A stretch of DNA of 58,621 nucleotides from assembly GCA_944393205.1 (NCBI GenBank), contig CALXZI010000006.1, forward strand, positions 1 through 58,621, read 5' to 3'. Below the pieces are notes generated by a model. The model was not told the DNA's origin, searched no databases, and saw only the letters and a program-made list of their open reading frames with translations. Shown here in pieces: positions 35,998 through 44,234 of the stretch. Both the position numbers and the translations under genes were made by a program. Each line of letters opens with the position of its first letter. Positions within the stretch are counted from its first letter, which is position 1. This stretch comes from an uncultured Alphaproteobacteria bacterium. GTDB taxonomy: Bacteria; Pseudomonadota; Alphaproteobacteria; RF32; CAG-239.

Positions 35998-38900
35998 ATG
36001 AAAAAATACGGATTTTTTAGCTTAAGCCTTGCGGCCTTTGCGATTGTATTGTTATTAACCGGAAAAAGTATAGCACTCGGCCCATTTCCGCCCGGACCGA
36101 TGGATACGGTAATTGACTTTGTGACAAACGCTGCCGAAACGGTAGAAGCCAAAAGTGCCGAAGCTTTGGCTTTGCAAGATAAATTGCAGGAACTTCAGAC
36201 GCAGGCGCTCAGTGATATTAAAAGCTTTGGTGAGAATGTAAAAAATCAGTTACAGGATTCCCTATTTGGTAAAAAGGAAAACCAGTCAAACTTGGCATCG
36301 GTGCGTACCATAGAAAAATGTAAAATTGCCGATATAACGGATGAGGAGTCCGTAAAAGAGGCTTTTCATGAACTGTTTTTGACGTATCCGACTGATATCC
36401 TTGAACAATATCCGGAAAACCAACGCGCCGTAAAATTGGCGTATCGTGATAAAGCGGTGGAGTTTGGCAACGATGCCATGATTGAAATGTACATCACCGT
36501 TCGTGATTTGGAAGAAAAAATGGAAATGTTAAAATCCGAATATGATGAATTGAGCGCGTGTTATGTTCAAGGCAAAAGTTCAGATGCCACAGCTTGTGTC
36601 AGCGCTTCTTCAAGTGAGGAAGAGCTGGGTGTTTGGAGCAATTATTACAAGTTGAACAGCATTTATGATTCTATGCTTAAAATTACTGAAGAACTGACGG
36701 CTCTGAAGGCGCAATATGAAGTCGCGCAGGCAATTTTATCCGGTGTGGAACCGATTGAGGAGGAAACCGAGGATGAATCTGCCGGCAAAGGCGATAAAGT
36801 CAGTTATAATGATGTCTTCCGATATGTGCAGACGGATAAACAAGCTTATGCACAAATGTTTACGACGCAATCAGTTGCCAATTCGGCAACATCTGTGCAG
36901 CCGAATATGTCGGCTTCGGCCGCTTTGCCATCAGCGTCAAAATCGGCTTCGGCGTCTACTTTAAAATCAACACAGTCGGCTGTTTCGTTGCAGGCTTCAA
37001 CAAAAACATCGCAGCCTGCAAATTCTGCTACGACACAAACAAAATCGGTTGCAAGCACGGCGACACCTCAAGGCAACATGGCTTCAGCCGCTTTGCCATC
37101 AGCGTCAAAATCGGCTTCGGCGTCTACTTTAAAATCAACACAGTCGGCTGTTTCGTTGCAGGCTTCAACAAAAACATCGCAGCCTGCAAATTCTGCTACG
37201 ACACAAACAAAATCGGTTGCAAGCACGGCGACACCTCAAGGCAACATGGCTTCAGCCGTGGCAGCTTCGGCGCTAAATCCTACTGCTTCGCAAACAAAAA
37301 CTTCTGTTTCTGCGGCATTGCCGGCAGCGGCCGCTATGAAAACGACGGCGGTAAAATCATCGGCGGCGGGGTCAAGTGCGGCAACATCTTTGGCGACATC
37401 ACCGATGTCTGCAGCAAATATATCCTTGGTTTCAACGCCTGAAGCGACGGCACGAGATATCTCTACTTCCAAATCGGCATCGGTTATCGCCTCAACACCG
37501 ACATCGGCGACGTCGCGAGCTTCCTCTTCGGCTGCAAGTGAAAGCTTGGGAGGTATGGTGTTAACCAATAACAATGCGGCGGCAGAAGTATCCAATCCTG
37601 ATTTGGAAGTTGTTCAAGCTAAAGCATATAACGTCAAATCTCCGTTGGCAGGAACGGCAGATCAATTTCAGGCAATGCTTATAACAAACAATGCATATCA
37701 AACATTGCAAAAATCGTTGAAAGCTCACAATTTTAAACAACAAATGCCGGAATATCGTAAACTTTTTGAAGAATATAACAAAATGAAAGAGTTGCATGAA
37801 AAGGCTTTGGATTTGTTGGTGCAGTCGGAAAATTGCGCCATAAACTATTTGGGAAATTATTTCAACAATCCTTCCGGCATATGGTATGGCAATGGTTGCA
37901 AAGTGTCTGGTCACGAAATTTCTTGCGATTCCGGTCGCAATGTAACCTCGGAAACATTGAAAAATTTGCTTCCGGGTGATGCCTTGTGTGCAAATGACAG
38001 CTCAAAAATATGTAGCAATTATGGTATAAACAGCTATTCTAGCCGCGAAGGTATGTCCGGTTGGTTGATTTCCGCTTATAAAACAGCAAAAGCCGAAAAA
38101 ACAATAGATTTGAATGAAGAAGATTTTGCTACAAATATGACCGAAGAAAACCAAGAAGGCGGTGTTGAAAATCTTGATGCTTTGTCCGAACAAATTAACA
38201 CCGAACAAAGTTCTGGCACAATGGATAGTTCCTTGTTGCGTCCTAGCGATACCCCGAAAACCGAGGCTGCTATTCGGGAAAATTTCATGGTATCATGGCA
38301 GATAGGTGCCGAAGCCGCAAAAGATTTGGCCGATGATATGGTTTCGGGAACATCCGAGTGGGGAACGCTCAAAGCGCGCTATCCTTTGTGGAATGATGAT
38401 AAATTGGTTTACGCTCAATATCTAACAGAAAAATATAAAAATATGCGTATTTACATTAAAAAAATGGATTTACGCCCAGATGTGACTTTACTGGCATTGA
38501 AAATAAAAAACTTGTTGCCGACCACCGGCACATTGTATGAAGTGGATTTAGGAAATATTTGGCAGTTTAATACCGATGTTTTAGATAAGCTTTATCCGTT
38601 AGTCAGCAAGGATAAAGAACAGGCTGAACAAAATGTTTCGGAGCTGACAAAGGTTCGGCAGCAAACTGATGCGGCCGCTGACGGCATACGCAGTTCGTTT
38701 AATGCAGAGATGGTGTCGTTAAATAACCGAAAAGCATCCATTTATCAAAATTTAGATAGTGAAAATATTCAGTTAAATGAATACAAGACGGCATACAACA
38801 CCGCCATTGAAAACAAACAATCTGAAAAAGGAAATATTGAAGGCCAGAAGGTTGTGGTGGAAATATCCCAAGCCCGAAAAGCAAAAGCGCCTAACGCCAA

Positions 38901-40719
38901 AAGCAATTTTGAAGCAACGGCCGAAAGTAGCATAAAAGAATCAAACAGTGCCATAGAAGAGGCTGACAAAGAAGCGGAAGGCCAGCTATCCGGAATAGAA
39001 ATCAAACGAGAAAGTATAGATTCACTCAATACGGATTTGGAAAACAATGAAGAAACAATCGCGCGTTCCAAAAGTAATTTTGCAGCGTCTGCATCTACAA
39101 TAGAAGCCAATAACTTGTCTTCGCTTAAAGCGGCTTTAGCTGATATGGAAAGTTCGGCATCTGCTTCGCGGTTGGGCGCAAGCAGTTATCTGCCATCGCT
39201 TTTGAACACGACAACAGGCTCCAGTTCCGTAACAATATCTGTTTTATCATCAATTATCGGTGTGGCGGACAACGCTACGGAAGATCTGCGGCAGGCGATT
39301 ATTGCTCGCATAGATGCGGCGGCCGCACAGATTGAGGCCATGGGAGATAATCGTTTTGTTCCCGAGCGCCATGCCGATATTGTCAAGATTCATCAACAAA
39401 TGCTTGATGATATAAAAAATCTGAATGCCAATGTCTCCATAAGCGATTTAGCATTGTCTGCCGTGTTAAGCGCTGATGCTGTCAAACCGCTTGTTAAGGA
39501 GAGTATTTTGAACAAGATTTTGGCGGATATATGCAAAGACGACACATGTTATACGGCTGATACTGAATATTTTGTTGCTCTTGACCCGAAAGAAAGAGAT
39601 TTCAAAGCACCGGCCGCTATTGAATCAATGCCGACACCGCCGCTACGCGAGATTGTCCATTTTGATACGGCAGATTTTGAAAATGTCATAAAATCAGACA
39701 CATGGATGACAACAAAATATGATTTTCTTAATCAAGGACAAACTTTACCTGCAATTTGGCAAAAAATATTGGGTAAAAATGGTTTTGTGGAAAGAGATGT
39801 TGATATAGAAGAAATTTTATCGCACAATGAATCGGTTTTGGATGCCTTGCGCCAAGGTGCAGGTTATCCTTGCACAAGCGGAAAGTATGATGTATATATC
39901 CGTAACGGTGTATATTATGTAACAAATGCCGGAGGCGATATAAATAATTTCTGCTCGGATATACAATCAATATCAATTCCGTTAGCCAATATTCCGATTA
40001 TTCGTTTAACAAACGGCGATAAAGTTGAAGGCGTGCTTGATACGCCGCCGGCCAAAACGCCGTCCAGCGAGCTTGCTGTCATTTTGGCTTATCGTAATGG
40101 TTTAACATTTAACGACCGTATAAAACAAATTATGGAATTTTATGAAGAAATGGAAAATTCCGACGATATTGACGAGAGCGCTCAAGAACAGAACAAAATT
40201 TATCGGAAAGAACTCCTGACCCGCAATCAATTTGGAAACTTTTTGGATTTTGTTGAGCAGGAAATGAATTATCAAGACAATATGGATAAGTTGGAAGTCA
40301 AATTAGATGAAACTCGTCAGAAAATTAAGGAACAATTAGCGGAAATTAACTATGTTCCGGAAGAAAAATTTGATCTTTCAGAAGACGCGATTTACAATGA
40401 AATTATGGAAAAGCTTGAAAATTATAAAAATCAAAACATTGAAAATGCAGTCGGTATGATGCAATCCATAACCGCTTCAGGTGATTTAGTTGAAGAAAAA
40501 GTTGAAAAAATAAACAACCTTGTCAGCGCCCTGCAGATGGATAATGAAGAATACGTTCAGCTTAATGACAACACTTCCGCCGACAGCTCTCTTTCTGAAG
40601 AAATAAAACGGAAGAAAACAGACGGAGCCGTGCGCGATGAATACGATAAAGAAGGCGAAGATGTGCACGAAAATAATCTGAACAGTTTTGAAGAGCCATA
40701 TTGTGCAAACTATAATTAA
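35998..40719 (+). CDS. Giant exported coiled-coil protein with Ser/Ala/Thr-rich region (block protein 4)
   Basis: Unrecognised 1573-aa protein. It has a signal peptide (about 1-25, LLTGKSIAL) and a helical domain (about 35-260) that includes KLAYRDKAVEFGNDAMIEMY, similar to block protein 3. A Ser/Ala/Thr-rich region (about 295-520) contains an exact 56-residue tandem duplication. A Cys-rich segment follows (about 615-670: SENCAINYLG, GNGCKVSG, ISCDSG, DALCAND, KICSNYG), then long coiled coils (about 870-1080) and a C-terminal helical part. More cysteine pairs occur near 1180 and 1290-1320, consistent with disulfides outside the cytoplasm. No polytopic membrane region is present, so it is not a VirB6. 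GGGAGGG precedes the ATG. Confidence 0.6.
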   Translation: MKKYGFFSLSLAAFAIVLLLTGKSIALGPFPPGPMDTVIDFVTNAAETVEAKSAEALALQDKLQELQTQALSDIKSFGENVKNQLQDSLFGKKENQSNLASVRTIEKCKIADITDEESVKEAFHELFLTYPTDILEQYPENQRAVKLAYRDKAVEFGNDAMIEMYITVRDLEEKMEMLKSEYDELSACYVQGKSSDATACVSASSSEEELGVWSNYYKLNSIYDSMLKITEELTALKAQYEVAQAILSGVEPIEEETEDESAGKGDKVSYNDVFRYVQTDKQAYAQMFTTQSVANSATSVQPNMSASAALPSASKSASASTLKSTQSAVSLQASTKTSQPANSATTQTKSVASTATPQGNMASAALPSASKSASASTLKSTQSAVSLQASTKTSQPANSATTQTKSVASTATPQGNMASAVAASALNPTASQTKTSVSAALPAAAAMKTTAVKSSAAGSSAATSLATSPMSAANISLVSTPEATARDISTSKSASVIASTPTSATSRASSSAASESLGGMVLTNNNAAAEVSNPDLEVVQAKAYNVKSPLAGTADQFQAMLITNNAYQTLQKSLKAHNFKQQMPEYRKLFEEYNKMKELHEKALDLLVQSENCAINYLGNYFNNPSGIWYGNGCKVSGHEISCDSGRNVTSETLKNLLPGDALCANDSSKICSNYGINSYSSREGMSGWLISAYKTAKAEKTIDLNEEDFATNMTEENQEGGVENLDALSEQINTEQSSGTMDSSLLRPSDTPKTEAAIRENFMVSWQIGAEAAKDLADDMVSGTSEWGTLKARYPLWNDDKLVYAQYLTEKYKNMRIYIKKMDLRPDVTLLALKIKNLLPTTGTLYEVDLGNIWQFNTDVLDKLYPLVSKDKEQAEQNVSELTKVRQQTDAAADGIRSSFNAEMVSLNNRKASIYQNLDSENIQLNEYKTAYNTAIENKQSEKGNIEGQKVVVEISQARKAKAPNAKSNFEATAESSIKESNSAIEEADKEAEGQLSGIEIKRESIDSLNTDLENNEETIARSKSNFAASASTIEANNLSSLKAALADMESSASASRLGASSYLPSLLNTTTGSSSVTISVLSSIIGVADNATEDLRQAIIARIDAAAAQIEAMGDNRFVPERHADIVKIHQQMLDDIKNLNANVSISDLALSAVLSADAVKPLVKESILNKILADICKDDTCYTADTEYFVALDPKERDFKAPAAIESMPTPPLREIVHFDTADFENVIKSDTWMTTKYDFLNQGQTLPAIWQKILGKNGFVERDVDIEEILSHNESVLDALRQGAGYPCTSGKYDVYIRNGVYYVTNAGGDINNFCSDIQSISIPLANIPIIRLTNGDKVEGVLDTPPAKTPSSELAVILAYRNGLTFNDRIKQIMEFYEEMENSDDIDESAQEQNKIYRKELLTRNQFGNFLDFVEQEMNYQDNMDKLEVKLDETRQKIKEQLAEINYVPEEKFDLSEDAIYNEIMEKLENYKNQNIENAVGMMQSITASGDLVEEKVEKINNLVSALQMDNEEYVQLNDNTSADSSLSEEIKRKKTDGAVRDEYDKEGEDVHENNLNSFEEPYCANYN
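36919..37258 (+). repeat. Perfect 168-bp tandem duplication inside block protein 4
   Basis: Bases 36919-37090 recur without change at 37087-37258 (period 168 bp, 56 codons). The copies begin CGCTTTGCCATC and run through a Ser/Ala/Thr-rich sequence. Absence of any silent difference points to a very recent duplication, or to an assembly artefact. Confidence 0.95.
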
Positions 40720-40729
40720 TGGAATAAAA

Positions 40730-41491
40730 ATGGTTGATCAATTAGAAAAAGGCAGCAAAACTCTGGCAATTACCGACGCAAATGCGCCGCAGCAGCCTCG
40801 TTATGAATATATTACGGAACAAGAAACGGAGTTAAAAGGTGCAAAAGAAAGCTATTATTGCTGGTTGTCGCGGTTGGTCATTTTGTTTGCTATCATCTCG
40901 TTGGGCTTTTTTGCAAGTGCTTCTTTAGTTTTGTTTCGCTTGGCGCCGGAGGTGACGGTAGAGCCTTTTTTGATTATTCGCCAAGACAGATCGGACACAA
41001 TGGTGCGTTATGAGCCGATAGCGACCGATATGGCGTCTTCCCGCCAGATGATGGAGAATTTTATTCGGCAGTATGTCATATTGCGAAATACCGTATTAAA
41101 CGATCAACGTGAAATGCAAACGCGTTGGTTTGGCGGCGGCATGGTTGCGTATATGTCATCATCGCAAGTGTTTGCCGAATTCAATAAAAATCGCCAACAA
41201 GAGTTGAATCAGTTACTGCGCGATAAAGTTGTACGCGATGTGGAAATCATTTCTATCGGCAAAGTCGGCGGCGAAAAAAGCCCGGTTTGGAAAGTTGATT
41301 TCCGCACATATGATTTATCTCCGGCTCTCCGCAATGATACAACCGGAAGTATGGTCTTGGTTACCAAGTATTGGACGGCTTCCGTTACGGCCTTCTTTGT
41401 ACCCGAGCGGCTCTTTATGTCAAAACGCTTGATGAACCCGCTAGGGTTCACGGTAACGCGATATTCGCAAACAGAAGTGGAAATTCTTTAA
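40730..41491 (+). CDS. virB8: VirB8-like protein 1
   Basis: Bitopic inner-membrane assembly factor of the T4SS core, 253 aa from the ATG at 40730. A cytoplasmic tail (1-43) precedes one membrane helix (about 46-70, LVILFAIISLGFFASASLVL). The periplasmic NTF2-like domain follows, with FIRQYVILRNTV and the family signature NPLGFTVTRYSQTEVE at the end. It lies after the block of exported proteins. A second VirB8 follows 0.3 kb downstream. Confidence 0.88.
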   Translation: MVDQLEKGSKTLAITDANAPQQPRYEYITEQETELKGAKESYYCWLSRLVILFAIISLGFFASASLVLFRLAPEVTVEPFLIIRQDRSDTMVRYEPIATDMASSRQMMENFIRQYVILRNTVLNDQREMQTRWFGGGMVAYMSSSQVFAEFNKNRQQELNQLLRDKVVRDVEIISIGKVGGEKSPVWKVDFRTYDLSPALRNDTTGSMVLVTKYWTASVTAFFVPERLFMSKRLMNPLGFTVTRYSQTEVEIL

Positions 41492-41637
41492 TTTATATTA
41501 ATCTTTTTTATTTATGATACCATAAAACAGTCTTCTAACTTGTTGATAAGTTGGGGATGTGAGAGCTTCATGTTAGACTTTTAAAAAGAAAGAGTTTAAT
41601 GTGATAATGTCTGGACATATATAAAAGGAACATTGCA

Positions 41638-41826
41638 ATGTATAAAAAAATTGTTTTACTGATTGCTATTCTGATTTTATCGGCATGCGGACTGTTCGGT
41701 TCATATTATGAGCCGGAACCTGTCGGTATCGGTAAAGATGTCAATGAGCTAAAGCTTTCGCCTTGTGCCTGCATTGAGATAGAACTTCCGAAGACGCTAC
41801 CGGATTGGTTTGTGGCAACGATATAG
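41638..41826 (+). CDS. Small VirB7-like lipoprotein
   Basis: The 62-aa precursor has a lipobox (LILSACG, Cys at about 17), leaving a mature peptide of about 46 residues with two further cysteines (SPCACIEIELP). Small lipoproteins that stabilise VirB9 at the outer membrane (VirB7) normally lie beside virB8 and virB9, and this one is placed between two virB8 genes and before virB9. The call rests on size, lipobox and position. An AGGA site lies 8 bp before the ATG. A 146-bp gap upstream could hold a secondary promoter. Confidence 0.65.
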   Translation: MYKKIVLLIAILILSACGLFGSYYEPEPVGIGKDVNELKLSPCACIEIELPKTLPDWFVATI

Positions 41827-41833
41827 GTGAGAT

Positions 41834-42583
41834 ATGGCAGACCAGTTAGGCATAAATAATACTGAACAGCGCTTGTTGGGCAACCGCGGTGGAACACCGC
41901 GCCAAATTGTGCGTCGGCCGCAGCCGCGCCGTCGTCGCGAAGAAGACGAAATTGTTGTCAATGCTAGCGAAAAGAGATATTTGTGGACGGCCAGAGCTTT
42001 TGCAGTTGTGGTTGCTATCAGCTTGTGCTGCAATTTTGTGTTGATATTGGCTATTGCGCAGCTTTTGCCTTTGTACCGAATAGAACCGTTTCTTTTGACT
42101 TTTGAAAACAAGGAAGAACAGGTTTATGACATTATCCCGCTGGCCAATATGGAAGACCAAAAAGCCATTACCGAAGTTTTTGTGCGGGAATATGTCTTGT
42201 TAAGAAGTGCGTTTACCAATGATGTGCCGGAAATGGAATCTCGTTGGATGCCGGGCGGGCCTTTACAAGAAATGTCATCGCCGACGGTGTATCAGGCTTT
42301 TATTGATCGTACGGCAAATCAAGCATTAGAAATTATTAGAACCAGAGGATTGAACCGTATGGTTCGTATTATGACGGTCAATGAATTGGGGCGTGGTCTG
42401 TGGCAGGTGGAGTATGAGACAAGAGATATGTATCCTGACTCTCCGGCGCCGGAGATTAATTATTGGACAGCCTCTTTAAGGATTATGTATCGTAAAAAAG
42501 TTGTGAAATACGGCGAACGGTTAAGCAATCCAGTCGGTTTTACCGTTACCAGATATTCGCTTTCGCACAACGAGGCGGAATAA
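41834..42583 (+). CDS. virB8: VirB8-like protein 2
   Basis: Second VirB8 of 249 aa. The N-terminal cytoplasmic part is Arg-rich (VRRPQPRRRREEDE). A membrane helix lies at about 50-75, and the NTF2-like periplasmic domain ends in NPVGFTVTRYSLSHNEAE. Its sequence differs widely from protein 1, so this is an old paralogue pair. They may form heteromers or serve different steps, as proposed for duplicated rvhB8 genes in Rickettsiales. AGGTGAG precedes the ATG. Confidence 0.88.
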   Translation: MADQLGINNTEQRLLGNRGGTPRQIVRRPQPRRRREEDEIVVNASEKRYLWTARAFAVVVAISLCCNFVLILAIAQLLPLYRIEPFLLTFENKEEQVYDIIPLANMEDQKAITEVFVREYVLLRSAFTNDVPEMESRWMPGGPLQEMSSPTVYQAFIDRTANQALEIIRTRGLNRMVRIMTVNELGRGLWQVEYETRDMYPDSPAPEINYWTASLRIMYRKKVVKYGERLSNPVGFTVTRYSLSHNEAE

Positions 42584-42602
42584 ATAAAAGGTGTATAAAA
42601 AC

Positions 42603-44219
42603 ATGAAACGTTATCTGATGAAAATATTTTCTGTTTTAGTGCTGTTGACGGTGCCTTTCGCGGCCAAAGCGCAGGCAACGATAGACAGCTTGAATCAAAA
42701 TGCAGACCAAAGTCAAGGAATGTATCAACCGATGAATATGGGATACACGGGCATCAGCTCTTTGGGAATGATGCAAAGTGCGTGGCTTGATCCTTTGCAA
42801 AATCTGGGTGAGGGACAAAGCAAGCCGGCATATTCCAAATATTATTGGTCGCCGGACTTGGTGTTGCCAATACGTTTGCGTGAAGGAATGATAACGTTGG
42901 TCAATTTTCCGGAATGGGAACTGGTTGAAGATGTTTATATCGGTGACAGCAAAACGTTTGACGGACGGATTTCAGGCCCGAGCACACTGCTTTTATACCC
43001 CAAACAAGGGGCGATGGTTGGTGTTGATACCAACATTATCGTTTTCGGTCGGTCTGGAAACAAATATGTGTTTTATGCCCGCAGCGAAGGTGTTAATACG
43101 GAACGTCTGACAAACTCAATTATTGATATTGAAGTGGTAGATGGCGGAAAAAATGGTAGCACCGCCGGCAGCCTTGGCAGTGGCTCCGGCGGAGGACATG
43201 TTAATGCCAGTGCTTATCGGGGAGGGAACGGTAAATCGGTGGATTCTAACTTTACCAAAAGATATCAAAAAGAAGATTGGATAAAGAGCATTCCGCTAGA
43301 TCCTTCGCAGTTTCGTTTTGATATAGAGATTTATGTGCCTAATCCGGACGATGTGGTAATTGCGCCGGAACGTGTTTGGCACGATGATATTTTCACATAC
43401 ATTGATTTGGGTGAAAAAGCATTAAATATGATACAACGTCCGATTGTCACTTTGATTGTTGAACGGGTGGAGACGCCGGTTGGTTTCAGAACCAAAGGAC
43501 CAAACAATCGGCTGATTATCGTGGAAGGCGTCGGTGATATGGTTTTGCGCAACGGTAAACGAATAGTTTGTTTGAAGTTGCGCCGCGATGATGCCGAAGG
43601 TTTAGACAATATTACTTATGCCGAAACCAATGATTGGGATGTGCCTCCGGCTATTCCGGCGGGAGCGAAAGCATCGGCTTCCGGCGCCGCCGCGGCAGGT
43701 TATGGCGCATCTGCTCAAGGATTTGGCGGTGGAAAACGCGCATCCGGCGGATATAATGCCAACGGTGAAGTTGCCGGAGAAAACCTGTATAAAGTCGGTG
43801 CCGATGGCGAAATTATAGCGCCTGATTATACCGGCAAGGCTGGAGATAATATGGATTACAGCAAAATGCACCGTTTGCCGCATCAAAACAGCTCGGTTTC
43901 CGATAATGAAGACATCTTTGCAAAATATCGTTATGGAAGCGGTTTTGAAGGTGAAGATGCTGCTAGTATTTCCGTAGAACTCGGAACGGATGCCAATGTT
44001 AGCAATCTTGAAAATCTCTGGAGTGAACTTTCTAAAAAGTATTCTTCGGTGTTGAGCTCTTATCAGCCGTTTTATTCTGTTGATGCACCGGCAGACGGTC
44101 AAGGAAAAGAGCTGTTCCATTTAAGAATAGGGCCGGTTCGTTCCATAGATGTGGGTGACAATATCTGCAGTCAACTCGGTCGTAACGGTGTTTTCTGCAG
44201 TGTCGTGCGCGTACAATAG
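42603..44219 (+). CDS. virB9: VirB9-like outer-membrane complex protein with C-terminal SPOR-like domain
   Basis: The 538-aa protein has a signal peptide (VPFAAKAQA) and the VirB9 N-terminal beta domain (about 80-190: LREGMITLVNFPEWELVEDV ... TNIIVFGRSGNKYVFYA). A Gly/Ser linker leads to the VirB9 C-terminal domain (about 215-330: APERVWHDDIFTYIDLG ... LIIVEGVGDMVLRNGKR). A second linker is followed by a C-terminal domain (about 455-538) of SPOR type, with ISVELGTDANVSNLENLW and ELFHLRIGPVRSIDVGDNIC. SPOR domains bind denuded peptidoglycan. Ordinary VirB9 is about 290 aa without SPOR. The ATG at 42603 is preferred. A GTG at 42591 is an alternative. Confidence 0.85.
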   Translation: MKRYLMKIFSVLVLLTVPFAAKAQATIDSLNQNADQSQGMYQPMNMGYTGISSLGMMQSAWLDPLQNLGEGQSKPAYSKYYWSPDLVLPIRLREGMITLVNFPEWELVEDVYIGDSKTFDGRISGPSTLLLYPKQGAMVGVDTNIIVFGRSGNKYVFYARSEGVNTERLTNSIIDIEVVDGGKNGSTAGSLGSGSGGGHVNASAYRGGNGKSVDSNFTKRYQKEDWIKSIPLDPSQFRFDIEIYVPNPDDVVIAPERVWHDDIFTYIDLGEKALNMIQRPIVTLIVERVETPVGFRTKGPNNRLIIVEGVGDMVLRNGKRIVCLKLRRDDAEGLDNITYAETNDWDVPPAIPAGAKASASGAAAAGYGASAQGFGGGKRASGGYNANGEVAGENLYKVGADGEIIAPDYTGKAGDNMDYSKMHRLPHQNSSVSDNEDIFAKYRYGSGFEGEDAASISVELGTDANVSNLENLWSELSKKYSSVLSSYQPFYSVDAPADGQGKELFHLRIGPVRSIDVGDNICSQLGRNGVFCSVVRVQ

Positions 44220-44234
44220 GAAAACGAGAAAACA

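Noticed and set aside
41492..41637. Internal promoter before the VirB7-like gene
   Set aside because: The 146-bp gap is AT-rich and holds TATATA, but no -35 box of good quality at proper spacing.
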